Shown: positions 52,995 through 61,940, counted from the first letter of the stretch. The stretch: DNA of 64,000 nt from Palsa-504 sp963789225 (GCA_963789225.1 CAWBKD010000022.1:301831-365830), one strand, 5' to 3'. The notes: generated from the letters alone by a model not told the origin. Made by a program: numbers and translations.

Positions 52995-55900
52995 GCCGCC
53001 TCGGCGGCGCGCAGCGCGGCGGCGGCGTCCGGCCGCCGGGTGATGGTGAGCCCGGCCGCCAGCACGGGTACCACGGCGACCGCCAGCGCGAGCGGCAGGG
53101 TCTGGGACCAGCCGAACTGGATGAGCACCGGCGGCACGGGCACGGTGGCGGACGGGGACAGCGTGATGGCCGGGACGAGGAGCTCGGCGAGCACCCCGCC
53201 CAGCACCAGGCCGGCCACCGCCGACGGCAGGCTCAGCATGAGCTTTTCCAGGCAGAGCTGGCCCGCCGCCACGCGCGGCGGGACCCCGAGGGCGGCGAGC
53301 AGCGCGTTCTCGGCGCGGCGTTGCCGCACGCCGGCGGCGATGCTCACGCAGAACCCGGTGATGGCCAGGACCGCGGCGGCGATGGCCACGGCCAGCAGGC
53401 CCTGCTGCGGCACGGTGGAGAGCGGGTCGCTGAGCAGGCCGGCCGCCACCCCCTGCGTGCTGGTGACCGCGGATCCCGGCGGCAGGCTCGCGGCCAGCCC
53501 GGGCGGCATTCGCGAGGTCGCCAGCCACCACTGCGTGACCTGCGCCGCCTGCAGCGCGCTGCTGGCCAGTTCGTCCTGGACGCCGCCGAGATCCAGGATG
53601 AGCGCCCCGCTGCTCGCGGACACCGTCGGGAACGAGGACACCGCCTGGACGATCCGCACGCTGAAGATCGCGCCGTTGATGTCGGTCTGCACGACGGAAC
53701 CCACGTGCGTGTGGCTCGTCGCCAGGAAACGCTGCGTGGCCAGGCCCGGCAGGGCCGCGACCGGCGAGGTTCCCGCCAGCGCCAGCTGAGCCTGCATCGT
53801 GCTGGGCGGCACGCCGGGGAACCCGCTGGCGGCCAGCCCGTACCCGAGCCCGAACGCCACCGCCCACTGCGAACCGCTCGCGACGCTCGACGACACCCCG
53901 GGCACGCCGGAAGGACCGCTCGTGCCGAAGGTCTGGCGGACGCCCGCCAGCTCGGGCGATGACGCGGCGGCCAGCCAGTTGTGCAGCGCCGAGCCGGCGA
54001 CCGGGGCGGTCCCGGGTCCGCCCGAGACGCTGTCCACGGCGAAGGTGGCCGGAGCGCGGGGCCTGGCGCTTGGCATCGTGTAGGTCAGGCTGATCGCGGT
54101 CAGCCGCAGCGGGTACAGGGCCCCCGGCTGTGCCCCCGGCTGGCCGCCGGTTCCCGCGGCCGCACCGGCCACGGGGACGGCCAGGGTGTGCTCCAGCCCG
54201 TCGGCGGGCAGCGTGCCCGCGTTGAACTGGTAGACGTCACCGTCCGCGTCCTGGACGGAGACGCTCACCAGGACCGGGGCCAGCCCGAGCGAGGCGGGGC
54301 CGAGCCGCGCCGTGAGCTGGACCTCACGGGGGCGGCCGGGCAGCGCGACCCCGGGCGCCGCGGTGCCGGGCAGGATCTGCCTGAACAGGTCCGCCTCTGG
54401 CACCGGCGTCTGGTCGGCGCGGAGCAGGGCCACGTTCGCGGCCTGGCCCGCGCCGATGGCGAGGGTCTCCCCGCCGGAGGCCTGCGGGAAGACCGCGACC
54501 GGCATGGCGTGCCTGACCCCGGGCAGCCCGACCAGGGTGGCGGCCTGGGCCGCCGAGAGCGGCTCGCTGGTCTCGACGCGCACGTCGGCTCCCGAGCCGA
54601 ACGCCGCCTGGTCGTGGTCGGAGCGCGTCCAGCTCTGCCGCTGCGCGAGCGCCAGCGTGCCCGTGGCCACGGCCAGCACGATCAGCAGCGCCGCCCCGCC
54701 CTGCCTGATCGGCTGCCGGCTGATCTGCCAGCTGGCCAGGGCGGCGGTCAGCCGCCTGCCGCGGGCGGCCAGCCGGTCCCCGGCCCGGCCGCCCGCGGGC
54801 AGCAGGCGCAGGGCCAGCACGGTCCCTCCGGCCAGCGCGAGGGCGGGGGCGATCACGATCACGGGGTCCACGCTGTAGTTGCCCGAGGCGCCGGCCGAGA
54901 CCGCGGAGTAGTGGCGCAGCTGCCAGCCCGCGACCACGGCCAGCACCACCAGGCCCACGTCGATCCCGGCCCGGGTGATCCCGGAGACGTTCGCCGCACG
55001 GCCCCGGCGCGCCCGAGCCGTCCCCGGGGTGACCGTGGTCAGCGCGGGCACCAGCATGATCAGCAGCGCCCCTACGGCGACCGCGGCGGCGGCCGGCCAG
55101 ATGGCGCCGAACGGCACGGTCCCGGTCTGGGTGAGCAGCCTGGCCAGCGGGACGCCGACCGCGCCGCCCGCCGCCGCCGAGAGGACGCACAGGGGTATCG
55201 CCTCGAGGGCGGTCAGCCTGAGCAGCTGCCAGCGGGTGGCGCCGCGCGCCGCCAGCATGGCGGACTCGCCCTCCCGCTGGTCCGCGAGCAGCCGCGCCGT
55301 CGCGAGCAGGGCCGCGGCGGCCAGCAGGCCCAGCAGGACGGCGCAGATGGCCAGCAGCGAGCGGGCGACGTCCAGGTTGCTCGCGGTGCCTTCGAGCACC
55401 GCGGGCAGGTTGGTGGACAGCGCCAGGTCGTTGAGGGACTGCGCGTTTTCCAGCGCCTGCTGCAGCCCCGTGACGTTGGCCGCGACGTTGGTGAGCTGGC
55501 TGGCGGGAATGCTGGCGGCCTGCGGCTGGGCCAGCCAGGAACCGGAGTCGACGGTCAGCGCCCCGGCGAACGCCGCGGGCTGCACGGTCAACGGGCCGTA
55601 GGTCGTGAAGCCGCTGGACGTGCTCTGCCCGGCCAGCGCGACGTCGTCCAGGGCCCAGTACTCCGAGGTCACCTGGCGGGGCCGGTACAGGCCGGTGATC
55701 ACGAACCGGATGTAACTCCTTGACACCCGGTCCTGCATCCGCAGCACGTCGCCGACGGTCACGTGCAGGAGCGCGGCGGCCGTGGTGGGCAGCGCCGCCG
55801 GGATGGGCTGCCCAGAGTGGGGGGATGGGGAGGTGGGTGGGGCGCCCGGCCAGTGGCCGGAGACGAGCGCCGCCTGGCCGGTGATCCCGCCGAGTTCGGT

Positions 55901-56275
55901 GGCCTCGGCGATGGGCTGGTTGCCCGCGCTGGCCGGCGTGGCGGGCAGCGCGCCCGGCACGAACCCGAGCGGATCGGACCATTGCGCCTGGTAGAAGGAG
56001 AACGGCGTGCCGTCGAGGACCGGCTTGATCATGCGGGGGAGCAGCGCGGTGTACTGGGCGGCCTGGCTGGCGGGGACGGTGCCGTTGATGGCCAGCGCGG
56101 TCCCGCTCGCGTGGCTCAGGTCGTGGCGCACGGCCCGGGGCAGGGCCTGGCTGCTGAAGACGGCCAGCGCGGTGGCCAGGGCCGCGGCGACCACGGTGGT
56201 CAGCGCGGCCGCGACGATCACCAGGCGGTGCGCGTTCATCCGCGGCAGCGTCACTGAACTCCGGGTCAAGCTCAT
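52991..56275 (-). CDS. Large FtsX-like ABC permease
   Basis: A 1094-residue permease (or about 1082 if the internal ATG at 56239, just before 'NAHRLVIVAAALTTVV', is used). A signal-anchor TM is followed by an extracytoplasmic domain and an FtsX core around residues 310-440 ('LLAICAVLLGLLAAAALLAT', 'AMLAARGATRWQLLRLTALE'). Further TM helices, a second long extracytoplasmic domain and a C-terminal FtsX core 'AENALLAALGVPPRVAAGQL' complete it. It is the first gene of the ABC operon and divergent from the uronate-dehydrogenase-like gene. The substrate is unknown; the size and triple-permease layout suggest envelope lipid or antibiotic-type efflux. Confidence 0.82.
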   Translation of the reverse strand: MSLTRSSVTLPRMNAHRLVIVAAALTTVVAAALATALAVFSSQALPRAVRHDLSHASGTALAINGTVPASQAAQYTALLPRMIKPVLDGTPFSFYQAQWSDPLGFVPGALPATPASAGNQPIAEATELGGITGQAALVSGHWPGAPPTSPSPHSGQPIPAALPTTAAALLHVTVGDVLRMQDRVSRSYIRFVITGLYRPRQVTSEYWALDDVALAGQSTSSGFTTYGPLTVQPAAFAGALTVDSGSWLAQPQAASIPASQLTNVAANVTGLQQALENAQSLNDLALSTNLPAVLEGTASNLDVARSLLAICAVLLGLLAAAALLATARLLADQREGESAMLAARGATRWQLLRLTALEAIPLCVLSAAAGGAVGVPLARLLTQTGTVPFGAIWPAAAAVAVGALLIMLVPALTTVTPGTARARRGRAANVSGITRAGIDVGLVVLAVVAGWQLRHYSAVSAGASGNYSVDPVIVIAPALALAGGTVLALRLLPAGGRAGDRLAARGRRLTAALASWQISRQPIRQGGAALLIVLAVATGTLALAQRQSWTRSDHDQAAFGSGADVRVETSEPLSAAQAATLVGLPGVRHAMPVAVFPQASGGETLAIGAGQAANVALLRADQTPVPEADLFRQILPGTAAPGVALPGRPREVQLTARLGPASLGLAPVLVSVSVQDADGDVYQFNAGTLPADGLEHTLAVPVAGAAAGTGGQPGAQPGALYPLRLTAISLTYTMPSARPRAPATFAVDSVSGGPGTAPVAGSALHNWLAAASSPELAGVRQTFGTSGPSGVPGVSSSVASGSQWAVAFGLGYGLAASGFPGVPPSTMQAQLALAGTSPVAALPGLATQRFLATSHTHVGSVVQTDINGAIFSVRIVQAVSSFPTVSASSGALILDLGGVQDELASSALQAAQVTQWWLATSRMPPGLAASLPPGSAVTSTQGVAAGLLSDPLSTVPQQGLLAVAIAAAVLAITGFCVSIAAGVRQRRAENALLAALGVPPRVAAGQLCLEKLMLSLPSAVAGLVLGGVLAELLVPAITLSPSATVPVPPVLIQFGWSQTLPLALAVAVVPVLAAGLTITRRPDAAAALRAAEAA

Positions 56276-56367
56276 CGGACTGAGCCTACGATCCGGCCAG
56301 GCAGTTAGTAAGGGGAGCTAAGCCTACCCCCCTGGTGGGCTGGTAAAAAGGTGCCCGAGGAGGTGAC

Positions 56368-57828
56368 ATGTTGTCGGTCATCGTGATCACCGGCGCCGCC
56401 GGCCTCGTGGGATCCATGCTGCGGCCCAGGCTGGCCGCGCCGGGACGGACGCTGCGCGTGCTCGACCTCGCCCCGCTGGTCGCCGGGCCGGGGGAGGAGG
56501 CGATCCAGGCGTCGGTGACCGACCTGGACGCCATGACCGCCGCGTGCCGGGGGGCGGACGCCGTCATCCACCTGGCCGGGATCCCCGGCGAGGCGCCGTG
56601 GGACGCCATCTTGCAGACCAACATCAACGGCGGCTACGTGACGTTCGAGGCGGCCCGCCGCGCCGGGACGCCGCGGGTGGTCTTCGCCTCGTCCAACCAC
56701 GCGGTCGGGTTCACGCCCCGGTCGGCCTTCCCCGTGCCCGACTACGCGTTTCCCGCGCCTGACACCTACTACGGGGTCTCCAAGGCGGCGGTGGAGGCGC
56801 TGGCCGCGATGTACCACGGCCGGTACGGCCTCGACGCGATCTGCCTGCGGATCTTGTCGTGCTTCCCGCGGCCGATGAACGTGCGGATGCTGTCGACCTG
56901 GCTGTCGCCCGACGACGCGGGGCGGCTGTTCGAGGCGTGCCTGACCGTGGCGCGGCCGGGGTTCCGCGTCGCGTTCGGGGTCTCGGCCAACACCCGCGGC
57001 GGCTGGGTCTCGCTGGCCGAGGCCAGGGCGCTCGGCTACGAGCCGCAGGACGACGCGGAGGCGTACGCGGCCGGGGTCATCGCGGCCGCGGGCGAGGACA
57101 GCGATCCCGGGAACGACCCGCTGCTGCGCTACCTGGGCGGGGAGTTCACCCTCCCGGACGGGCAGATCCCGGGGCGGTTACCGCCGCTGCGCTTCCTCTT
57201 CTTCTTCGGCGTGGATGCGATCCAGGCAGACGGCGATGGCGATCATCAGGGCGTCGTTCTCGCCGGGCGCGACGTCCACGCCGTAGGTGTCGCGGATCCG
57301 GAACCACGCCCGCGAGACCCGCGCCACCACCCGGTGCCCGTCGCGGATCTCGAAGTCCTTGTCCAGCAGGTTCCCGACCGCCTCGAGCCGCCCGCCGCCC
57401 GCCAGGTCGATGTTGGCCCGGTGGTGCAGCGGCGAGAACACGGCCTTGTGCACGGTGGCCACCACCGCGCCGTCGTGCTCGATCTCCATCGCGTCGGTGA
57501 ACGTCAGCAGCTTGTGCTTGATCGCGGCCAGCACGCCACCAGAGGCGTCCTTGAGCTCGAGGGTGTGCCGCAGCGACAGGATCTTGGCGTCGACGAAAAA
57601 AATACGGTTGCCACCGTCATCGGTGACCCAGAAGTCGTCCTTGATCGTGAAGATCTTCTCCCGCACGAGATAGCGCATGCGGCCCAGGCTATATCGGTCC
57701 GGCCCGCTGCTCTGGCTGGGCCTGGTCGCCCTGGCGCTGACCGCGGCCGGGCTGGCCGCGCTGCGCCGCCGGGACGTCGGCTAACCCTCAGGGTCAGGGG
57801 ATCGCACTTTGCATACTGTCGCCGATAA
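56368..57828 (+). CDS. NAD-dependent epimerase/dehydratase, uronate dehydrogenase-like
   Basis: The first 270 or so residues form an extended SDR similar to uronate dehydrogenase, which oxidises glucuronate or galacturonate to the aldarolactone. 'VIVITGAAGLVGSML' is the NAD site, 'VIHLAGIPGEAPWDAI' follows, 'FASSNHAVGF' carries the catalytic Ser, and Tyr135-Lys139 of 'YYGVSK' form the YxxxK pair. The family ends near 'GEFTLPDG' (about base 57170), but no stop is present and the frame stays open to 57828 across the whole antisense LURP-one gene. The extra 215 residues are most likely not native, so the stop has been lost or mis-sequenced. Confidence 0.75.
   Translation: MLSVIVITGAAGLVGSMLRPRLAAPGRTLRVLDLAPLVAGPGEEAIQASVTDLDAMTAACRGADAVIHLAGIPGEAPWDAILQTNINGGYVTFEAARRAGTPRVVFASSNHAVGFTPRSAFPVPDYAFPAPDTYYGVSKAAVEALAAMYHGRYGLDAICLRILSCFPRPMNVRMLSTWLSPDDAGRLFEACLTVARPGFRVAFGVSANTRGGWVSLAEARALGYEPQDDAEAYAAGVIAAAGEDSDPGNDPLLRYLGGEFTLPDGQIPGRLPPLRFLFFFGVDAIQADGDGDHQGVVLAGRDVHAVGVADPEPRPRDPRHHPVPVADLEVLVQQVPDRLEPPAARQVDVGPVVQRREHGLVHGGHHRAVVLDLHRVGERQQLVLDRGQHATRGVLELEGVPQRQDLGVDEKNTVATVIGDPEVVLDREDLLPHEIAHAAQAISVRPAALAGPGRPGADRGRAGRAAPPGRRLTLRVRGSHFAYCRR
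57178..57678 (-). CDS. LURP-one-related (scramblase-like) protein
   Basis: A 166-residue LURP-one-like protein with the Tubby/scramblase-like beta barrel pattern: 'YLVREKIFTIKDDFWVTDDGGNRIFFVDAKILSLRHTLELKDASGG' at the start, 'IKHKLLTFTDAMEIEHDG' and 'IDLAGGGRLEAVGNLLDKDFEI' in the middle, and a hydrophobic helix 'DALMIAIAVCLDRI' at the end. It may bind membrane lipid; its bacterial role is not known. It lies antisense to the read-through tail of the dehydrogenase gene, and its sequence quality indicates that this frame is the genuine one. Confidence 0.85.
   Translation of the reverse strand: MRYLVREKIFTIKDDFWVTDDGGNRIFFVDAKILSLRHTLELKDASGGVLAAIKHKLLTFTDAMEIEHDGAVVATVHKAVFSPLHHRANIDLAGGGRLEAVGNLLDKDFEIRDGHRVVARVSRAWFRIRDTYGVDVAPGENDALMIAIAVCLDRIHAEEEEEAQRR
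57698..57784 (+). pseudogene. Possible remnant of an ABC-2 type permease C-terminus
   Basis: A short frame reading 'GPLLWLGLVALALTAAGL' and then 'AALRRRDVG' before a TAA at 57782. A last TM helix followed by 'RRRDVG' at the stop is the common C-terminal signature of ABC-2 membrane subunits. No upstream body of the gene exists, because the LURP-one gene begins at 57678. It could be a deletion scar, or chance. Confidence 0.3.
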
Positions 57829-57872
57829 ACTCTTGTCATTCCCGTGGGGTGGGAAGCGGGAGGGGAAGTGTG

Positions 57873-58544
57873 ATGGCGCAAGGCGGGACGATGTCGGCGG
57901 CCGTGATCCGCCCATTGCAGCGGCCTGTGCCGCTGCGCCAGTCGGTGTACGACGCGCTGATCGACCTGATCGTGGGGGGCGACCTGCCGCCTGGCCAGCA
58001 CATGGTGGAGACCGATCTGGCCCGGCAGCTCGGCGTCAGCAGGCAGCCGATCCGCGAGGCGCTGCACCGCATGGAGGCCGAGGGGTGGGTGGACCTGCGC
58101 CCCAGCCAGGGCGCGTTCGTCCACGTGCCCACCGACCAGGAAGTGGACGAGCTGCTCGACGTCCGGGCGCTGCTCGAGGCGGAGACGGCCAGGCTCGCGG
58201 CCGCACGGGCGACGCCGGAGGCGGTCGCCAGGCTTCGGGAGATCTGCGGCGAGGGCGAGGCGGCCACGCAGGCCGACGACTTCGCCCGCGCGGTGGCCGC
58301 GAACGACGCCTTTCATGCCGAGGTCGCGGGGATCGCGGGCAACTCCGTGCTGGCCGAACTCGCCGACATCATCGGCCGCCGGGTGCAGTGGTACTACCGG
58401 GTCGTGGCCCCGGCCCGTGGTCACGCCTCGTGGGCCGAGCACGACGAGCTGATCGCCGCGATCGAAGCGTCCGACGGGGAGCGGGCCCAACTGCTGGCGC
58501 GTAAGCACACCGAGCGGACCAGGAACGCCCACCACCGGTCCTAG
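57873..58544 (+). CDS. GntR-family regulator (FadR/FCD type)
   Basis: About 223 residues. The N-terminal winged helix 'LRQSVYDALIDLIVGGDLPPGQHMVETDLARQLGVSRQPIREAL' is a clear GntR domain. The C-terminal all-helical FCD domain has 'RALLEAETARLAAARAT', 'NDAFHAEVAGIAGNSVL' and 'WAEHDELIAAIEASD', with candidate metal-binding Asp/His. I use the ATG at 57873 with GGGAGGGGAAG upstream. Regulators of this type respond to organic acids and usually repress neighbouring catabolic genes; the adjacent 2-oxoacid oxidoreductase operon or the uronate dehydrogenase are plausible targets. The end overlaps the convergent gene by 4 nt. Confidence 0.9.
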   Translation: MAQGGTMSAAVIRPLQRPVPLRQSVYDALIDLIVGGDLPPGQHMVETDLARQLGVSRQPIREALHRMEAEGWVDLRPSQGAFVHVPTDQEVDELLDVRALLEAETARLAAARATPEAVARLREICGEGEAATQADDFARAVAANDAFHAEVAGIAGNSVLAELADIIGRRVQWYYRVVAPARGHASWAEHDELIAAIEASDGERAQLLARKHTERTRNAHHRS

Positions 58545-59077
58545 GGGAGCCTGACCACGCTCACCGGATCCGGGGCGTACGGATCGTTCGCGTTGTCGAT
58601 GAGCTCGATCTCGCCCCGGTCGGACATGATGTGGTACGACCCGTCGGCGCGGTACTCGCGGATGATCGTGTGCGTGCCGTCGGCGTGCCGGTACCGCTCC
58701 TCGGTGTAGGAGTCGGTGGCCTCCTTCTCGGCGTCAACCGCGGCGTCGTCCCGCCAGACGAACCGGTACGGGGCGAGCGGCAGCTTGAGCCGGTACGGAT
58801 ACATACGCGTCAGCCCCAGCGTCTGCAGTAGCTCGTCTTGCGCGGGGCCCGGACTGGCGGCTCCGGTTAGTTCGTCGAGGCCCCAGCCGGCCTCGTCGAG
58901 CAGGTCCATGGCCTGGTCGAACAGCGGGACCCGCTGGGAGGGCGGGACGGCCCGCTCCACCAGGTGCCCCACGACCTGGATCACCGCCGCGCGCAGCATC
59001 GCCCGCCGGTCCTCGGTCCCTCGCGAGATGCCGGGGAACAGCGGGATGATGCGGCGGTTCGGCGGCTCAGGGGTCAT
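58541..59077 (-). CDS. Hypothetical protein
   Basis: A 178-residue protein that I do not recognise. It starts at the ATG at 59077, inside the previous gene's end (11-nt overlap), although the frame is open further upstream. The N-terminal third is helical ('EDRRAMLRAAVIQVVGHLVERAV', 'QRVPLFDQAMDLLDEAGWGLDEL'). The C-terminal half is beta-rich and acidic ('YRFVWRDDAAVDAEKEATDSYTEERY', 'GSYHIMSDRGEIELIDNAND'). The overlap implies cotranslation with the 101-residue protein upstream. Confidence 0.55.
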   Translation of the reverse strand: MTPEPPNRRIIPLFPGISRGTEDRRAMLRAAVIQVVGHLVERAVPPSQRVPLFDQAMDLLDEAGWGLDELTGAASPGPAQDELLQTLGLTRMYPYRLKLPLAPYRFVWRDDAAVDAEKEATDSYTEERYRHADGTHTIIREYRADGSYHIMSDRGEIELIDNANDPYAPDPVSVVRLP

Positions 59078-59372
59078 CGGCCAGCTCCTCGCGCAGGCGC
59101 TCGGCCTCGCCGGGCCGGCTGAGGTCGATGACCTCGAAAAGAGTGAACTGCCGCCCGCCGTCGGCACCGTCGGCCAGCCGGACCGGCTCGGACTCGGCGA
59201 AGACCTCGAACCTCGGGTTCGCCGCGTGCGGTCCGACGGCCAGCACGTACCGCAGTACCGACCCCCGGTCGGGCAGGTACCGCTGCTGTCGGCCATCGTC
59301 GAACGACAATTGCCACTCGCGCGGCTGCCTCGTGGCCGGCGCGGCCGGATCCGGGGTGCGGGCCTCGGGCAC
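59067..59372 (-). CDS. Small hypothetical protein
   Basis: A 101-residue protein without recognised family. Apart from an Ala/Pro-rich N-terminus it is predicted to be mostly beta: 'EWQLSFDDGRQQRYLPDRGSVLRYVLAVGP', 'PRFEVFAESEPVRLADG', 'QFTLFEVIDLSRPGEAERL'. It lies 11 bp downstream of porB on the same strand and overlaps the next gene by 11 nt, so it may be the distal part of the oxidoreductase operon. Confidence 0.5.
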   Translation of the reverse strand: MPEARTPDPAAPATRQPREWQLSFDDGRQQRYLPDRGSVLRYVLAVGPHAANPRFEVFAESEPVRLADGADGGRQFTLFEVIDLSRPGEAERLREELADDP

Positions 59373-59383
59373 GGTCGGCCGTC

Positions 59384-60475
59384 CTAGGCGCCGACGCCGC
59401 GGTTCAGCGGCATCGAGTACTCCTCATCCTTCAGGCGCTGGTGGCGCGCGGGGTCCTCCAGGTCGCGCAGGTGCTTGGGCACGTCCATGCCGATGACCTC
59501 CCAGTTGCGGTTGGCGCCGACCTGCATGGTCGCGACGTGCTCGGGGAGCATGTGGCCGAACCGGCCCTGCATGGCCAGGTAGTCGATGACCGGCCGCTGG
59601 ACCGGCGGGTGGAAGTAGTGGTACTGCCGCTGCGCCGGGTCGTACTCCCAGACCGGCCAGAGCCCGGCCTCGACCACCCGGCGGCCGAGTTCAACGGTCA
59701 TCGAGGTCTGGTACACCCAGCCCTTCTGGCACGGGGTGTAGCAGTGCAGGAAGGCGGCGCCCACGTGGTTGAGGCCCTTGCGCGTCTTGTTCATCAGGTC
59801 GACGGGGTAGCCCACGGTGGTGGTGGCCACGTAGCAGTGCGGGTGTCCCTCGGCCATCATCTTGGCCAGGTTCTTCGGCGGCAGCTTGTTGCCTTCGGGG
59901 ATCGCCTTGCCGAACGGGGTGAACGTGGTCATCCCCGCGTACGGCGTGGTCGGCGAGACCTGGATGCCGGTGTTGGCGTAGCACTCGTTGTCGTAACAGA
60001 TGAACAGCGCGTCGTGGTTGCGGTACAGCGCGCCGGAGATCGACCCGAGGCCGATGTCCGCGGCGGAGCCGTCGCCCGCCATGACCAGGATGTTCGGGTA
60101 CGGGCCTGGGTAGCGGCCCTTCCTGATCATGGCCTCGTAGCCGGCCGCCATGCCGGAGGTGAACGAGCCGCCGCTGGCGATCGGGGTGTGCGCCCAGGGC
60201 ACCGTGTACGGCGTGCACAGGTAGGTCGAGTTGGCGACGTACATGCATCCGGTCGGCCCGGCCACGACGGTGTCCTGGCCCGCGGCCTTCAGTACCCACC
60301 GGTACTGGATGGCAGGCCCGCAGCCCGCGCAGGTCCGGTGCCCGGCCGCGTACGGATCCTCCTCGGGCAGGTCCGGGAGGTAGTACAGGTCACGCCCGTG
60401 CTCGTCGTCGGTGGCCCCCGCGCGCCCGTCCTCGTCGAACATTGGAAACTGCTGACGAATCACTTCGTATGCCAT
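59384..60475 (-). CDS. porB: 2-oxoacid:ferredoxin oxidoreductase, beta (TPP) subunit
   Basis: A 363-residue thiamine-diphosphate subunit. 'HRTCAGCGPAI' is the cysteine motif for the proximal iron-sulfur cluster, 'MAGDGSAADIGLGSISGAL' the GDG part of the TPP-binding motif, 'NECYANTGIQVSPTTPYAG' its closing Asn region, and 'HCYTPCQKGWVY' a further conserved part. With PorA it cleaves a 2-oxoacid with CoA to acyl-CoA and CO2, reducing ferredoxin. Pyruvate or branched-chain 2-oxoacids are the usual substrates; which one is used here is not readable. It follows porA after 3 bp. Confidence 0.9.
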   Translation of the reverse strand: MAYEVIRQQFPMFDEDGRAGATDDEHGRDLYYLPDLPEEDPYAAGHRTCAGCGPAIQYRWVLKAAGQDTVVAGPTGCMYVANSTYLCTPYTVPWAHTPIASGGSFTSGMAAGYEAMIRKGRYPGPYPNILVMAGDGSAADIGLGSISGALYRNHDALFICYDNECYANTGIQVSPTTPYAGMTTFTPFGKAIPEGNKLPPKNLAKMMAEGHPHCYVATTTVGYPVDLMNKTRKGLNHVGAAFLHCYTPCQKGWVYQTSMTVELGRRVVEAGLWPVWEYDPAQRQYHYFHPPVQRPVIDYLAMQGRFGHMLPEHVATMQVGANRNWEVIGMDVPKHLRDLEDPARHQRLKDEEYSMPLNRGVGA

Positions 60476-60478
60476 GGG

Positions 60479-61780
60479 TTACTCCTCGAATCCCACCCAG
60501 TGGGCGGCCTTCTCGACGCGGCCGCGGGCGACCGCCTGGGTCAGCTTGCCGGCCATCCAGTCGAACTCGGCGATGGGCACGGTCTCGCCGCCGAGGCCGG
60601 CCATGAACGAGGTGACGAGCGGGCGCTCGCCGGTCATCTGGTAGAGCGCGGTGGTCACGTCCAGGGACAGGATGCCGCCGTAGCTGGCCCCGCCCAGGCC
60701 GAGGTTCGTCTCCACCACGCCGACCGCCTGGACCCCTTCCAGCGCCTCCCGCAGGTCCTCGCTCGGGAACGGCCGGATCCACAGCAGCCGCGCCATGCCG
60801 ATCCTGGCCCCCGCCGCCCGGAGCCGGTCTACGGCGGCCCGGCAGGTGACCGCGTGGCCGCCGGAGATCACGAGGGCGATCTCGGCGTCATCCAGCCGGT
60901 AGGACTCGACGAAGTGCGGGTAGGACCGGCCGAACACCCGGGCGAACTCGTCGGTCTTGTCCCGGATGACCGGGATCGCGTCCTCCATGGCCCGGGCCCG
61001 TTCGAGCTGGAGCGGCGGCCCCTGCTCGGGGTGGATCTGCGGGCCGTGCGACACCGGCCGCCGCGGGTCCAGCGGGAACGGCAGCTGGTACGGCGGCAGG
61101 TAGGCGTCGACCTGCTCGATCGAGGGCATCTCCACCTCGCCCGCGATGTGCGAGACGAAGTAGCCGTCCTGGACCACCATCTGCGGCAGCAGGACCCGGG
61201 GGTCCTCGCCGATCGCGTAGGCGATCAGGGACTTGTCGAAGACCTCCTGCGGGGTGGCCGCCCAGCCGAGCAGCCAGCCCATGTCCCTGGTGCACAGCGC
61301 GTCGGTGTGCTCGGAGCCGAAGTCGCCAGGCGGGTCGAGGGTGCGGTCGGCGATCGCCATCTGGATCGGGATGCGGGCCCCGGAGATGATCGAGTACATC
61401 TCGTACCCGTAGGTGACGCCCACGCCGGAGGAGCCGGTGTAGGCCCGGGCGCCGCACGACCCGGCCCCGAACGCGGCGGAGAACTGCGAGTGCTCGCCGT
61501 CGGCGTGGATGTACGCGGCGTCGAGGATCCCGTCCGCGATGAACTGCGCGAGGTTCATCATGATCGCCGTGTAAGGCCGGATGGGGAAGGCCGTGATCAC
61601 GTCCACGTTCGCGTAGAGCGCGGCGTAGGCCGCCGCCGCGCAGCCGTTCTGGCGGACCCGCGTCCCGGCCAGGCCGCGCAGGAAGGTGATGCCCTCCGGG
61701 GTCCGGATCGCGGGCTGGAGCCGGGGCGGGCCCGCGGACTCCCCGAGCGGCCGCCCCGGATCCACGTGCACGGTGCTCAC
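60479..61780 (-). CDS. porA: 2-oxoacid:ferredoxin oxidoreductase, alpha subunit
   Basis: A 433-residue alpha subunit. The pyrimidine-binding domain includes 'ITAFPIRPYTAIMMNLAQFIADG', 'EHSQFSAAFGAGSCGARAYTGSSGVGVTYGYEMYSI' and 'IQMAIADRTLDPPG'; the C-terminal transketolase-like domain follows ('VISGGHAVTCRAAVDRLRAAGARIGMARLLWIRPFPSEDL'). I place the start at the GTG at 61780. The frame is open further upstream but runs into the tandem-repeat array. The GTG overlaps the TGA of a mini-ORF (GTGA), implying coupled initiation. Confidence 0.9.
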   Translation of the reverse strand: MSTVHVDPGRPLGESAGPPRLQPAIRTPEGITFLRGLAGTRVRQNGCAAAAYAALYANVDVITAFPIRPYTAIMMNLAQFIADGILDAAYIHADGEHSQFSAAFGAGSCGARAYTGSSGVGVTYGYEMYSIISGARIPIQMAIADRTLDPPGDFGSEHTDALCTRDMGWLLGWAATPQEVFDKSLIAYAIGEDPRVLLPQMVVQDGYFVSHIAGEVEMPSIEQVDAYLPPYQLPFPLDPRRPVSHGPQIHPEQGPPLQLERARAMEDAIPVIRDKTDEFARVFGRSYPHFVESYRLDDAEIALVISGGHAVTCRAAVDRLRAAGARIGMARLLWIRPFPSEDLREALEGVQAVGVVETNLGLGGASYGGILSLDVTTALYQMTGERPLVTSFMAGLGGETVPIAEFDWMAGKLTQAVARGRVEKAAHWVGFEE

Positions 61781-61887
61781 GGCGCGACACCCCGTTCGTT
61801 CGGGGATACGACCCGGCCTCCACGCATCCTCATGACGTGACACCTTGTCCGTTCAGGGTGTACGACCCGGCCCGCACGCATCCTCAT
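61777..61887 (-). CDS. Mini-ORF 3 of the coupled repeat array (36 codons)
   Basis: Starts at an ATG whose first bases overlap the TGA of mini-ORF 2, and stops at a TGA overlapping the porA GTG. It reads 'MRMRAGRVVHPERTRCHV' and then a second repeat unit ending 'PNERGVAP'. One extra base in its repeat unit fuses two units in frame. It is coding in principle only; ribosome passage may matter more than the peptide. Confidence 0.3.
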   Translation of the reverse strand: MRMRAGRVVHPERTRCHVMRMRGGRVVSPNERGVAP

Positions 61888-61940
61888 GACGTGACACCTT
61901 GTCCGTTCGGGTGTACGACCCGGCCCGCACGCATCCTCAT
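61884..61940 (-). CDS. Mini-ORF 2 of the coupled repeat array (18 codons)
   Basis: Reads MRMRAGRVVHPNGQGVTS and stop. Its ATG overlaps the TGA of mini-ORF 1, and its TGA overlaps the ATG of mini-ORF 3. Confidence 0.3.
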   Translation of the reverse strand: MRMRAGRVVHPNGQGVTS

